Origin: Trissonchulus latispiculum
Taxonomy: Eukaryota; Nematoda; Enoplea; Enoplida; Ironidae
DNA: 64,000 bases
Assembly: GCA_030248195.1 (NCBI GenBank)
Contig: JASAND010026207.1
Span: 82,501 to 146,500 of the forward strand
Direction: 5' to 3'
The notes beneath the pieces are model-generated. The model saw nothing but the letters and a program-made list of their open reading frames with translations, was not told where the DNA came from and made no database searches. Shown one piece after another: positions 43,601-56,945 of this stretch (positions are counted from its first letter, which is position 1; each line of letters begins with the position of its first letter). Made by a program: the position numbers and the translations under genes.

Positions 43601-44847
43601 CCACAAACCGGAAGTACCCATGCGCCCAATAGTCAGCTGTATTGGTTCTGCAACCCATCCACTGGCGAAGTTCCTGGTCAAGATCATCAACCCACTCCAG
43701 GATAACATCGCCTCGAAAGTTCGAAACTCTACAGACTTGATTCAGAAACTTAAGGATGCGAACCCGTCTGGGAACTATCATCTGGTAAGCTTCGATGTAG
43801 AGAGCCTGTTCACAAGCGTACCACCAGCACCAGCCCTTGACATAATGAAGCGAAAACTGGAGAGCGACATCAGCCTCCCAGAAAGAACAGATCTCAGCAT
43901 AGACACTATAATGGAATTGACCACCTTCTGCGTGAAATCCACCTACTTCACCTTCAATTGTGAATGGTTTAAACAGACAAGCGGACTTGCCATGGGATCC
44001 CCACTATCGCCTGCACTGTGTAACCTCTACATGGAGAACTTCGAAACGTTAGCCATAGCCTCAGCAGCTAAGAAACCTAGCCTGTGGTTGCGCTATGTAG
44101 ACGATATCCTCTGTGTATGGAAACATGGTCTGGAAGAACTGGGAAATTTCAAAGATCATCTAAACAGGCAAGACCCAGCAATCAAGCTAACAACTGAACT
44201 AGAGGATAATAACAACTAGAGGATAATAACATAATAACAAATAACATATCATGGATGTCGAAATAACAAAGACTAATGGAAGTATCCAGACATCAGTGTA
44301 TAGGAAAAAGACGCACACAAACAGATATCTACACTACGAATCAAACCATCCGAAGTGTGTGAAAAGTGGAATAATAAGATGCCTCCACAGTAGAGCTACA
44401 GCCGTATGCCAAGAACAGCAGTTGAAAAGAAAAGAAGAGAGCATTCTAAGGAAAGCATTCCAACAAAACGGCTACCCTGCTAAAGTAATAAGGGAAGCAA
44501 TGTCTGCACGAAGAACCAGGCCCAGGCCAGAAGAGAAAGCAGAGAAACTAACGGTTGTCCCTTACGCAGGTAGAGACACCGACAAACTGAAGAGAATATG
44601 TAGCTCCTATGGTGTAAAGCTAGTGTTCAGCAGTCGTGACACATTGAGATCACGATTGTCCAAACAGGGACCAAACGGATCCGAGGTCAAAAATTGTGTG
44701 TACGAGGTGCCTTGCAGCGACTGTAACAAAGTCTACATTGGCCAAACAAGCAGACCTCTGAGTCAAAGACTGAAAGAACACAAGAAAGCATGTGAGAAAG
44801 GTGAGGTATACAAAAGTGGAATAGCAGAACATTGCTGGTCAAATGAC
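43601..44847 (+). pseudogene. Second Penelope-like copy, inverted and truncated at both ends
   Basis: Nearly identical to the left copy but on the plus strand. It begins at CCACAAACCGGAAGTACCC (just before MRPIVSCIG), so it lacks about the first 220 residues. RT motifs including RYVDDILCVW are present. About 30 bp of duplicated GAGGATAATAAC sequence at 44204-44250 brings a stop. The GIY-YIG frame resumes at 44251 and is cut at 44847, about 45 codons short of the end, where the CACTGT element begins. The high identity of the copies implies recent activity. Confidence 0.88.
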
Positions 44848-45348
44848 CACTGTAAAAAATATTGCATAACAGTTATCTATTTTTCTTAGATAGGGAACTT
44901 GTGACATCCCAACAAATTAGATAACTGTTATCTAATAATTTGGGATGGCAGCAAACAGTTAAAATTTGAGACTTGTTACCAATTTAACTCTCATAGCCTT
45001 TACCATAAATTCCAAGGTAACTGTTATCCGTGAAAAATAGAGGGTTGTTACCTAAAATTAAAGGATTACTAGTATTTATTAGTTTTTTGTTCAAATTAAA
45101 ATAATTGCGGAAAACAAAGCGAATATGCTCCCTAATACTGTGCCGAATAGAGGCACATCACAGATCACAGACGATAGGAACCGGATAATGCTCTTCAATC
45201 TTTAATTTTCATTTAGATGTTTGGTCGAGAATTATCCTGTTGAATACTAAATTATCCACAATATTCACTGTCAGCCATCCAATCCAACGCTTTGGATATT
45301 AGCAATCAAAATGTTGCTAGCTATCCGGCCATTTGAATTGGATGGCTT

Positions 45349-45381
45349 CCAATAAAAAGGGATTTCACCCCTTTTTATTGG
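45349..45381. repeat. Perfect hairpin
   Basis: CCAATAAAAAGGG pairs with CCCTTTTTATTGG across a 7-nt loop. It lies inside the CACTA-like element. Confidence 0.9.
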
Positions 45382-45848
45382 GTTTAGACCCTGCCATCGG
45401 TACCCCCAAAGGTACGTAATGGCCAAAAAAAGATTGCTTCCATCCACTGTTCTGTAAACAGAAGCAGTAGGAGCAAATATGTCAGAAAATATTGACATGG
45501 AACTTGAAAAAGTTGTTTGTTTGTCTCCTTTATATAGTGCTCGATGCGGTATCAGCGTATCGAGTACTTGCGTAACACACGTTACTGCTTGAAGTGGTTG
45601 AGCTGGATGAAACCTGCTTCGCTGATGCAGCAAAATTTATGGGGTCAAACAGGGCAGCTGACTGTGACAGCGTCTGGATACCCAGATTGAAATGTTCATA
45701 ACTTGATCAATTTTTGGAGTTTTGCAGAGATTTATAGATCATTTTGAAGCTCATAATGAGCTGAATCGTTTTATGAAATCAAATCGTGGAAAAATCAGTT
45801 CTGTCAACCAGTTATTCTACATGTGCATATATACATTTTAATATTTAA

Positions 45849-47093
45849 GGGGGGGGGGTCCATCATGAAAAATTTTTTGGTGACCGATTTCGCTCGTTTT
45901 CACACATAAGTTAGCCACATATGTCGTACATATCAAGTTTAAATTTTGAGTTGTTTTGTTCAGTTCTCCGTAAGTTACGAGCCATCAAGTGTGTGCAATT
46001 TGAATATGAGCGAGCACAAGGGTGCTGCAGCCAGCTGAGGCAAATTTTCGCAAATCAACTCTATATTTTTAGCTTATTTTGTTATATACCTTTAAAAACT
46101 ATTAAGAAAAGCATTTTCGTACAGTTTCCAGCCGGATGGGCTTGATCAGAAGCTTCTCTAAAGAATTTCTCGGAGAAACACGGCCCTTGTTCCTCCTGAT
46201 TTAATGAAACATTTAAAAGCGATTAACTTAAAATGGAAGCATTTGCGACACATAGTTCTATGAGAAGAATTCATCCCTGCAATGAGAGCTTTCGATTGAT
46301 GTATAATATGCCATATTTTGAAAAAATTTAAAAATCGCTGTTTTGAGAAATTCTGGGTTCGAGGGTCCCGTTTGGCACGCTGAGAAGTACTGGACGCAGC
46401 TATCAATCAGCATAATTCATGCTGCAAATAGATCCGAAGACATGAATACACAAGTTGGAATAGAAAATAGGCAGTTTAGGATCATACTGTTGTCGGAATT
46501 TAGCCAAGTTTTCGAAAAACCCGAAATTTTAAAAATTTTGCTAAAAATGCCCATTTTTGCGCCAAAAAACTCAAAACTGGGAGAACATACAATGGAGCCA
46601 TTGGTATCAATGGAATCGCCAATTCAAGTACTACGGAACCCTGGAGTCAGAATTTTCATTTAGGCCTCTGAATTGGAGCAATTTGCAATTCTTTCCGAAG
46701 ACCCCACTTTTCAGCTGCAAAAAACTTTGGATTTTGACGATTTTCCACTGTTTTCGATAAATAAAAAATTTTTTAAAAATTTTAGGGGCTTAAATCAAAG
46801 TTCTACTTCCAGCGTACCGCAGTTTATGATTACAACTACATTATAAATACAAAATTATGCAGTAATACTACTGTTCGTCGAGAGATTTTTTGGCGCAAGA
46901 ATAAAATAACCACTTTTTCTGTTTCCTATATTTAACATATGCGGACCTCTACTTTGAGGTGAAATTGTTCAGCAACCGTAAGAGATACGAGTTTAATTTG
47001 AAAACTCGTTAAAATATCCCACTCAAAGAGCATTATATGTGAAAATGAGCGAAATCTGAGATGGTCGAAAAATTGACCAAAAATGGACCCCCC
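45849..47093. mobile_element. C-family TTAA element, about 1.25 kb
   Basis: The left end GGGGGGGGGGTCCAT and the right end ATGGACCCCCC are inverted and flanked by TTAA (45845-45848 and 47094-47097). The next matching words are GATTTCGCTCGTTTTCACA and TGTGAAAATGAGCGAAATC. No coding region is recognised. The left end of another copy starts near 63785. Confidence 0.75.
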
Positions 47094-47594
47094 TTAAGTG
47101 GGTTGGGCTGCCAGGGTCAAAAATTCTACCTAGAGGATTTAGCTCAAAGCGCGCCCAGTGATAGCTCTTAGAATTTTACGCAATCTATTAAAATTTCAGA
47201 TGATTTCGGCCTGGAATAAAAAGGTTGTAGCTATTCAAAATTTTCACTTTCTGTTTAAAACGGGCCAAAACGGGAACTTTAAACTATGGCAAACAAATAA
47301 CAATCAAATGGAAGTTTGTGGTGAGAAGAGTCGTTTCTTAGAATTGAAAAAGCTATCGATGCAGCTATTGTGCATATTAGTAAAGTTCGAAAAATGCTGC
47401 AAATTGTTAATATTCGGCTTTTCGGGATTGTCTCACAGAACTGATGCATACAAAACTTGCAAATTGTATTTTGAAGAAAGTTCGTGGACAAGTTTGGGAT
47501 CTGATTTGAGCTTTAAATGACATATATATGCTTTCAACGGTTTCGAGTTCAAACGAAAGATGGGACAATGAAAGTTTGAAATCAGGATTGAAAG

Positions 47595-47665
47595 ATGTCC
47601 AGGGCGGGCATCGAACCACTCAGCTTTGGATCTTGAGCAGAACGCTGTACCACTAGCAACGCCCT
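47595..47665 (-). repeat. tRNA-derived sequence
   Basis: The minus strand reads GAGGGCGTTGCTAGTGGTAC (A-box-like) and GGTTCGATGCCCGCCC (B-box arm). It is probably a degenerate tRNA-derived repeat. Confidence 0.45.
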
Positions 47666-47799
47666 CGACGTTGAGATTATTTTATTGCGCTGATTTTCAA
47701 CGTTTCGGAGTTTACGCAAAACACTGATATTTAACAGGATCAGAATTTTAACTTTAGAATTAGATTAGAATTTTAATTTTAATCATTTAACTGATATTC

Positions 47800-48060
47800 A
47801 GAAACTGAAACTCGGACTGAAACTAGTTTCAGTCTTTTTTCAAGACATGAAGATTTGAAGGTTTAAAGCGGTTTTTTTCGTTAATACTCTGCAGCGGAAG
47901 TATATATAATCATAATTCATGCATTAATTATGTTTCAAGGCTGGAATCTGCAGTTTTCGAATGAATTAAAACTGAAACTGAAATTCCGACTAAAACTAAA
48001 ACTGAAGCTGAAACTATTTTGGGAAGAGACTTGAAACTGAAACTGAAACTAACATCGGTT
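47800..48060 (+). repeat. Degenerate CTGAAA repeat
   Basis: ACTGAAACTGAAACT-type iterations occur at 47810-47850 and 47965-48055, partly inverted (AGTTTCAGTC). Low-complexity repeat within the CACTA-like element. Confidence 0.5.
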
Positions 48061-49329
48061 ACTAAAACAACACTATACTTTGAGGCGGGCTAAAATAGAT
48101 GCTAAATTTAAAATTGTGGCTAAATTTCGAAACTTTAATCATTTGTTTAATCATACACGGCGGTCAGGACGAAACAAAGTTTCCATGCATGGTATGCTGA
48201 GTTTTGACCCGACATCATCAACTTGAAATGGCTCTATGGGACGCTACATTGTGGAATTCTTTCATTCTTTGCATAAAACCAGTATTATTAAGTGGCAATA
48301 GGCGAACTACATAGCTTTTCCAGCATTGAACTTTAAGCTTCTACCATCCCCTAGTTGGCTCTCATCTTTAGTTCTACTGACAACGTCCACAGCAAATATT
48401 GGAAAACAATAATAGCGTCATTAAGTTAAGCAAAGTATCGCCTTGTTCCAAGTATCGCTTTGTTCCTGATGCTTTTGCTGTCGTTCGTATCACCAAATAC
48501 GGATAATAATAGTGCAATTTAGACCAAAACCCAGTGCAGATTGATTAAAGTATTTCTCGGAATCCGAGCCTGGGGGTCTGGGGAAAGCCGTCCGGTTCTG
48601 GGTCCAGGCTGTGTCTGAAATTATAGAGCCGGATACAACTTTGCCCCCTCTACTATCAGGTAAAATTGAGTGTAGGCGCAATTTCAGTACAGTTTCGTAG
48701 CTACTAAGGAGCCTCTCCTCTTCCCATGTTGCTTATTGCCGCTATCATCATAAAACGCCGAAAACTATTAAAATTGGTAACTATCTAAACTATTTAACTT
48801 ACTTTAAGACTAAAAAATTTGGGCACTATCAACAATATTTAATGAGTACAGGTTAGCAATTGCAGTTGAAGTACTAATGCCCAAATTAAAAAGATTGATA
48901 TTAGCCAGCAATATTAGATAACTGTTATCTAATTTTCTAGATTTTCAATCAATCCCGAAATAATAGCTAACTGATATCTTTTATATCTGATAACTGTTAT
49001 CTATTTTTCTTGAATGACAACAGTGATCATCGAAAAATAGATAACAGCTAGGAAATTTTTTTTACAGTGTACGGCGGCCACCCATCGGAACCCATCGGCC
49101 GGCCTACCGGCCTAGTGCAGTTTGCAGTGTAGTTATTATAACTGCTAAGATATTTATCTTCGGATGTTATCTTAGAAAAATGGCACAGCATAACATAAAA
49201 AATTTGCAAAACTAGAATTGGTGTTTATTTTAAGCTTAGTTCCTCTATTTTGTAAAATGGTGATTTGTATCCCAGCCGGCGGCAGGCAGGCGAGCAAAAG
49301 TCGTCGGCCGACCTCAAACACTACCGACA

Positions 49330-49665
49330 TCTAACAGGATGAATATAGACCAAAAATTTTCGAACATCGATTTCTCAAAACTGAAGAATCGGCCAAAAGT
49401 TCTTTTTGTGCCATTATATGAAGGACATATGGACCTAGGGACTTTTTCTTGGATTTGGCTCAGCAGGAATTAACGTTCGAGAAAATCGGACAAACGCACG
49501 GTCACGAAGTTTCACAACTTCGCATTGAGTTTTCTTGCTACTCGATACGTTTTATCCCAAACCAAGAAAAAAGTCCCTCGGCAGATGTACGAATTCCGAT
49601 TCTGCCAAAAATTTCCGGAATCTGTCGAGTAGTTTTTGAGAAATCGATGTTGGAAGCAAAATATT
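49330..49665 (+). mobile_element. B-family element, internal fragment
   Basis: Matches 56115-56450: ACAGGATGAATATAGACC, AACATCGATTTCTCAAAAC, GGACATATGGACC, AGTTTTTGAGAAATCGATGTT. Both termini are absent. Confidence 0.65.
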
Positions 49666-52600
49666 TGTAATGGACTCTGTCAGATCTTTCTTGAAATATC
49701 TTTATTTGAGGTGGGTCGTGATTTTCAATAAACATTTGTTGTTATTTGGGGTCGTGCTTAGTCGGGTAGGGTTCCTTTCGGCTAGAATAGACTAGGCTAG
49801 ACTAGATCTGATCAGGACCTAAGACACTGGCAAAGGTCGGCACGCAAAGGTGGATCTTTGCTTAGATTGATGCTCCGGCTGTAGTGGTATGCTGACAACC
49901 AGGGCTCAATGGCTGACCTAAAATGGGGTCGACTGGGGTGAGTTCGTTTGAAGCAGGGGAACAGGGATTTATAGTCTCTATGGGCGACTTTAATTTCAAC
50001 TCTAACCTCAAATACGGATAGAGCTGGGGATTGTTAGGGAAATCCGCATCACTAGCTTTCCTGTAAAAAAGATGATCTTTATTCTCAGCAGTTACAGTTA
50101 CTACAAACTGAATAGATAATGATAAGGTACAAGGGGCAATAAACTCAACGAATGATACAGTTTCAATAAGCAAGCACTATGAATCTACAAAGTACGTATT
50201 TATAAACAGATAGAGGCAATTATTACATACAACGGTGTTCAAGCGAGAGGGATATCTTCACTACTCAGTCATTGCTGATTGTCAGAATTAGTTTATATAT
50301 AATAGATTAGGTTAGATTCTCTAGATTAGATATGCTAGACTTAACACTCTACTTCCTGATTATTTCATGGCTACCTATAGCCTAGTACTACGTTCAGACT
50401 CTGACCTTTTCCAACTCCAACTACACAGATAAAAGGACATAAACACACAAGGTACGAATTCAGTTAGTTTATAATCCGAAAACGGGTGGGAGCGAGATTG
50501 GCTACGTTCTGGCGTCTCCGTGTAATTGACTGCCCAGAATAACTGAATTTCGAGAAGAGTTCCGTCTCTGAAATGGATAATCACAGTTACAGGCGGGGAG
50601 AGTGTCGGTTATTGTCGGAAAGGTCGGATCGGCTTTCTCAGATTATTATCTCAAGATTACTACAAAATGGACTGATCAAGACTGTCACTCAGGTTATAGG
50701 ACAGCTTCAGCGGCGAGGATCAGGATGCAGGCGATACTGTTTTCATTGAACATGGAGTTTTAGATGACCGTGAAAAGACAGGTTTTAAGTTCGCAAACGA
50801 CAAGGTTTTCCCAGCGGTGACTCAGGGTAGGCTAATGGACGCTGCGGTACGGTGCTGATTAGCTGCACCCAAAGTTCGAACACTGGCAGTACCTTAATTC
50901 CAAGCAGTAATTCCAAGCTGAACAAGTACAGACCGCGCCTGAGCAGGATCAACTGGATCCACAAGGCTGCCAAATGATACGACTGGCGCACAGGTCCGGA
51001 TTAGTCCGGACCCCACAGAAACTCTGGACGGACGGACTTCTCAATTTGGATATCACGCAGTATTGATTTCAGAGATAGCAGACTCAGGGAGCTTCGCGCA
51101 GACGTCGATTGGCTACCTGAATCAAATGGGTTAAAACCCATTAGAAACAGAGGTGGTGGGGATTAAAACCCCAGCAACTATTATCCGGACCGATTGGCTT
51201 TTACTTGAGGATTCTAGACCCGAATTGAGTATTGAGTAATGTGTTATGTGTCATTTTTATGCTTTCAGGTTGAAAACCATTTAGAATAGAAGAAACCGAT
51301 GTTTTTGAGTGATTTACTGACTAAACGGGCAACACTGGTCAAGGTTGTGGCCATTTTGGACCTTTTGGCCAAATATGCAAATGAGGCTCTGACCGAGCCT
51401 CCTTTGGGCTTGGAGTCACGTATGCACTACTCAGCACCAACTATGAACCTGGAACTATCAATAACTCATCTAATCTAAACTGCTACGTACTGTCTAGCTT
51501 ACGATATATAAACTAATTACTAATACTGACTAATAATGTGTGATTAGGACACAAGTATGGCTACTGAACAGTGTAATGCCTATTATTACCGATTACTACC
51601 TATTACGGACTAACTGTTACCAACTAAGGCCTATTCTGACTATTGCAGGCCTAAACGAGACTAATAACAACGATTATTACCTCAACCTGATCTTGTAGCT
51701 TAGTATTTGGCTCCTAAACTGAATTACTGCAAATATGCAAATGAGGTTACCTAAATTACTAAACTGGGCCTAGAACCTTAACTAAATAACTGTAGATTGA
51801 CCCTTTCTTGCAGAAGACCCGCACCTTAGATAAGGTAACTTACGCGGGCCACTGAGGCCAACCTAGAACCGGACAGCACAAGACTAACATATACTAACGG
51901 ATATTGACAGCCCTAACTAATATTACAACTACTGCTTATAACGACTAATACTAATTATAATTACTAATACTAACTGACAAAAACGGCTTTACCTATACCT
52001 AACCTGCTAATGTAAACTAACTACTTACAATATATGTTCTGGTTATTATGGGTTAATTACTACCTAATATTATTGCTTAACTATTACCCTACGGACTATA
52101 CTCAAGACCTCCGCGAGGGGTTTACATGAGCAGTCCCACGCATACCGTTATAGTCATACAACATGCACACCTTTCATTCGAATTACCACAAACACACAAT
52201 TCTCACATGTACCATTCACACAGCGTCATTCAAACGGCTACAGCTATTCGTCTTCACATATACGAATTCAGACATTCATTGACAGTTGTACAAATACAGA
52301 TATTCAGACACGTTCATACCACATTCATTCTACATTCACACCTCACGCATTCCTGGCTTCGCTCACAACCTCAACTGCAGGAGTTTCCATGAGGAGCCCA
52401 CATTCATACATCACAATTAATGTCCTAAACTAGTATTGCTAATTTGGGGCTAATTCCCGTGATGCTAACCTAACTTGAACTAATTCCTAACTAGCATCTT
52501 GCTACGGTGTGAGTGTGTGCATTCTATTTCGGGAATGGCCCAGAAATGGCCATTCCCACGTGATCGCCCGTGTGTTACTTTCTTTTAGTTGTGTAAAAGC

Positions 52601-54804
52601 CAATGGGGATAATAATTGCTGTTTTCGCAATTATTACAACAAAATAGGCTAAGGACAGCTTTCATTAAAGGAGAGCCGGTATTCCCCTGTTAAAGTCTTG
52701 ACAATTAATAAACTATATACAATTTAAAAGGCTAAACTCTGTTTCTTTAGAGTGTTTTAGAAGACCTCATATTTTAATCCGGCAATGTTTAAAAACAGGA
52801 CATGGTTACAACAATTAATTTTTTGGACGCAACGGAGAAGCATGGCCGGCAACTCTAGTTGCCGACTGTGGGGGTAAAGGGGGGTCCTAACCTGAAAGCC
52901 CTACACCCGGGGAGTGGCCCAACTCCCCTTCCTCAAGGTGGGTAGGTAAGGGTCCTCCGCTAAAACTAACCACCCAAATTTATGTAGATTTTAGGGTATT
53001 AAAATTGATTTTGGGATAAAAACTGAGAGGGACACAAGATGAAACTGCCTGTTTTGGACTGGGTTTGAAAGAGGTAAACTTGCAAATGTTTACCTGGAAA
53101 CAGGGCCAAAAAGGGCCTTTTTTAGGGAAGAACAGAGAAAACGGAAACAATGGTTATTTTAAGGAAACCCTTTTTGATATGTGTGGTTTGCGAGGTTCGA
53201 CTGCTCGCAAGCCACCTGAGGGAAAGTGAAAACCCCGCCAAAAATACCCCAGAGGGTGGGGCGAAAGGCTCACACCCTCACAAGTGCAGATATATAAGAA
53301 AAAATAAAGGGCACTAGGCCCGAAAAATGCTGCAAAAGTGGTCTTCCGGGGTCCGGAGACCCCGGGAAATAATAGAAGTGGAGGGACCCGGGGACCGCCT
53401 TTTAGGCATAATGGTCCCCGGGTCAAAAGCAGTGCACCCCGTGAGCCGTCCGAAGACATATGGGCTCACGGGGGCGGCCAGACTGTGAGTGCCTGGCTGG
53501 CAGAACCTGAAATGAAAACCCTACGGGGAAAAAGGGGGGAAGGAGGGAGATGCTTAAGTTCAGGCCTCCGTATAACTGGCGCAGAACACATCTCCCCCGG
53601 GTACATACGGACAAAATGGGGGCTTAAGTTAGCATAAAGTTTCTAAGGGGAGAGGGACCAACCTCTCTCCCCGACTGCCAGCCAAGCACTGACTGAAAAC
53701 TTCAGTTTTCAGTCGAGACCCCATCAGGGGGTTGGCCTTTACAGCTTCTGGCAGCTGATTGGCTACCTGGGCGCGATCACGTTTTCTAAGTGGGCTACCG
53801 AGTCGTGACCTACGGTAGCCCACAGGCGCGTCTGGCGGCTGGAGGACCCTGGAATTGATGAGGACAGGTGACCCCTAATTTGAAAAGATGGATGGCCAAA
53901 GGCCGGATTTTTGGTGTCAAGTTTTAGGGGTCACGGCTGGAGCTCATCAATTAGAAATAAACAGAAGCTCCTATATTTTCGAAGTTTGGTCCTCCAGCGG
54001 CCGACTCAAAAGGTCTCCTTTGCTTATTAGAAAGCAAAGGAGACACACCTGTTTGGTCCATCAAGAACCCAAAAGAATAAAATGAGACAAACAACTTACG
54101 CAAGCATAACAAATACCTAAGTTAAAACTAATACTTTTTACCTAGAATTACTAACATCTACCTATGTAATTAACTACTTAAGTACCTACGATTATTATTG
54201 TCTATATTTGTTTTTACCTACGCTTAAACAACTACCTAAGTTACCTAAGATTTACTTTCATTTTTATGTACGTTTCCTAAGGAGCTAGCCCCCTCTGTGT
54301 CTATTCTCACTTAAGTACTACGCTGAGTTAGTGCAAACGTTTGCCTTGCCTTCGAATGAATGGTCTGAAGAATAAGCAGAGAGAACATATAAAGGAGGAG
54401 GAAGCTCATAAAATACGTAGGAAGTTGATGAAATAATTTAGTTAATATGCCCAATTTTTGTTGTTTCAGGTTAAAGAAAGTGATGTTTGAGGTTGTATCT
54501 TGTGGAGTCTTTTGTGTAGTTATATAATTGCATTAAATATTAATTGAAGTTGTTGTAAACGTTTTAGGCGAATGAACAAGGAAAAGGCAGAGTCTTTGAC
54601 TGTGGGTAATTATTGTAAAGTGTCACATAAGTGGGTAAAAGGTCTAATTCTGACTAATCCGGCGATGAGTTACGTTAATACAGGCAATTCAAACAGTATG
54701 ACATTTATATATACACTATGCACTTGGTACTTAATTTTTAAAAACCAAAAACGTATTCTTTTCCTTAGTTACAGGAAATTAATTTTCTAAATCCTTTTTC
54801 ATTA
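49666..54804. other. Large non-coding repeat-like region, unclassified
   Basis: No convincing ORF. 51470-52110 is G-poor on the plus strand and made of degenerate CTAATA/CTACCTAA words, which return at 54080-54260. TATGCAAATGAGG occurs twice (about 51373 and 51729). 52126-52392 is CATTCACA-rich. 52840-53640 is GC-rich with AAGCATGGCCGGCAAC. Hairpins lie at 53790-53823 (GTGGGCTACCG/CGGTAGCCCAC) and 54013-54044 (GTCTCCTTTGCTT/AAGCAAAGGAGAC). It may be one large retroelement relic, but I found no LTR pair or pol motifs. Confidence 0.4.
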
Positions 54805-54810
54805 CATATT

Positions 54811-55309
54811 CGCAGTTATGCCAAAATGGTTTTTTGCCAAATCTCTAGCTTAAACCAATAATAGGCATTCATAAAATGGGCATTTGGATTGGCATTGGCA
54901 TTTGCATAAAATGTGTCGATGAAGCATAAGTATGCCAACTTTGTCCTTAACATGTGGCAATAATTTTGAAAAACTGATTTCCACAAAAACAGCGATTTTT
55001 TGACCCTCAAAACAGTTTTTTTGCTTATACTGGCTTAACCACTGGAAATGGCTGATGGAAATGGCTAATAGCAAAAAATGTTAATTTTCGTGTCCTCCCT
55101 CCAGCCATAACAACCAATCCCGTGTCTTGTCTACCTAATGTGAGCCTAAGGCCAAAAACCAAAACATTCTTATCTTTTGGCTTAAACTACGGGACTGGTC
55201 CCAGAATGTTAAAGAGCACGGAAATGGGTTATTTCGTAGGTTTTAGCCATTTCCATAAAGGATTAAAGCCGTATGAATCAAAAATACCCGAAAGGAATCC
55301 AGCACCTTA
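54811..55309 (+). mobile_element. B-family element, right half
   Basis: Matches 56455-56941 from CGCAGTT.TGCCAAAATGG through ACGGGACTGGTCC to the terminus GGAATCCAGCACC. The left half is missing. Confidence 0.7.
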
Positions 55310-55933
55310 GGTTGTGTAGTGTTTGCTGCTTAACTCAGTTCATCTTCTCTGACCAGTGTGGGTCAGAGAAGGCCCTAACTCGCGTCCTAATGGGGGAGGC
55401 GGTGCACTGGGGATTCACCGGCTGAAATGCCAGCACACCAGGAGAACGCACTGAAGATTGGGAGGATACACGTTCGCTTTCAACCGGAACTGGAGTAAAC
55501 ACTGACTGAGTTTCAAAATTTTGCGGCTAAGCTGACAATTCGCTGATAGCTTGCTGATAGCGTGAAAGAAGAAGTCCCTCTCCGAATTTGAAGCGAAGCT
55601 TCTAGAAGTTTATAGGAGCTTCTAGAAGCTTTCTATCGTTTAACATTGCCGAACCCAGCACATTCTAACCTGGTGCTCAGTTTGGAGCCATGATTAACGA
55701 TAATAGCGAAATATTGCCTTTTTGGCCTTTTTATTGCAAACTGACCGCATTTTTGATGAATATCCCACGCGCTTTTGAAACGAATTTCATAAAAATTTAG
55801 GTTTACATGTAAGGATACCCAAAGGGGATACTAATTTAATTAATTAAATTTTCAACTTATAATTTTTAAAAAATAGGTTTAAAAATAGGTCATACCCAGG
55901 TCTATATAGGTCATCCCAGGTATTTTGTTTTAA

Positions 55934-56941
55934 GGTGGTGGTATCCTTTTGTGCAGTGATTTTGTGGTTATTTTTTTGAAACGCTATAACTTTCGCAATT
56001 TTGGGAGTTGCAAAGAGCTTTATACATCGTTTTAAAGCTTATTATCTGTACATTCACATGAGCTTACAGAACTGGCAAAATTAGCAAAAAAATAGCAGAA
56101 ATTTTCTGACAAGCTGACATCAAATAGGATGAATACAGACCAAAAGTTTTTGAACATCGATTTCTCAAAACTGAAGAATCGGCCAAAAGTTCTTTTTGTG
56201 CCACGATATGAAGGACATATGGGCCGAGGGACGTTTTTTTGGATTTGGCTCAGCAGGTCTTAACGGTCGAAAAAATCGGCCAAATGCACAGTAACACGAA
56301 ATTTCGCAACTTCGCATTGAGTTTTCTTGCTATTCAATATGTTTTAGCCCAAACCAAGAAAAACGTCCCTCCGCAGAAGTGCGAATTTCGATTCTGCCGA
56401 AAATCTCCGGAATCCGTCGAGTAGTTTTTGAGAAATCGATGTTCGAAACAAAATAATCGCAGTTTTGCCAAAATGGTTTTTCGGCCAAATCTCTAGCTGA
56501 AACCAATAAGTCCGGCTAATAGGCATTCATAAAATGGACATTTGGAAGATGTATGGATTGAGTATAAATAAACCAACTTTGTCCTTAACATGTGGCAGTA
56601 ATTTTGAAAAAACTGATTTCCTCAAAAATGGCCATTTTTTGACCCTAAAAACAGTTTTTTGCTCATACTGACTTAACCACTGGAGATAGCTCAAAGGTTG
56701 TAAGAACAAAAATGTTCATTTTCGAGTCCTCTTTCCAGCCATACCAACCAATCCCGTGTCTTGTCTACCTCCTGGGAGCTTAAGGCCAAAAACCAAAACT
56801 TTCTTATCTTTTGGCCTAAGAATACGGGACTGGTCCTAAAATGTTAAGGAGCACGGAAATGGGTTATTTCGGAAGTTTTAGCCCTTTGCGTAAAGTAATA
56901 AAGCCGTAGGAGTCAAAAATACCCGAAAGGAAACCAGCACC
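55934..56941 (+). mobile_element. B-family TTAA element, full copy
   Basis: Starts GGTGGTGGTATCCTTTTGTG after TTAA (55930-55933) and ends AAAGGAAACCAGCACC before TTAA (56942-56945). The ends are imperfect inverted repeats of about 20 bp. 1008 bp, no transposase; short ORFs inside have no domain. Reference copy for the fragments at 7683, 21303, 49330 and 54811. Confidence 0.75.
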
Positions 56942-56945
56942 TTAA

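Larger units (their letters stand above)
44848..49069. mobile_element. CACTA-like 4.2 kb element, non-coding
   Basis: The left end CACTGTAAAAAATATTGC and the right end TTTTTTTTACAGTG are inverted, and the match continues through AACAGTTATCTATTTTTC on the left and GAAAAATAGATAACAGCT on the right. The palindromic word AGATAACTGTTATCT and variants recur near both ends (44920, 45020, 48920, 48990), like subterminal transposase sites. CACTG ends and such arrays recall CACTA/EnSpm elements. Target duplication is unclear (GAC and TAC), and the Penelope sequence does not resume on the right. No transposase is recognised. A C-family element is nested at 45849-47093. Confidence 0.55.

Noticed and set aside
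45271..45633. 120-codon minus-strand ORF in the CACTA-like element
   Set aside because: It runs through a perfect hairpin and has no transposase or other motif.
53154..53637. Overlapping ORFs of about 100 codons on both strands
   Set aside because: GC-rich block with few stops in any frame; no start context, motif or splice support.
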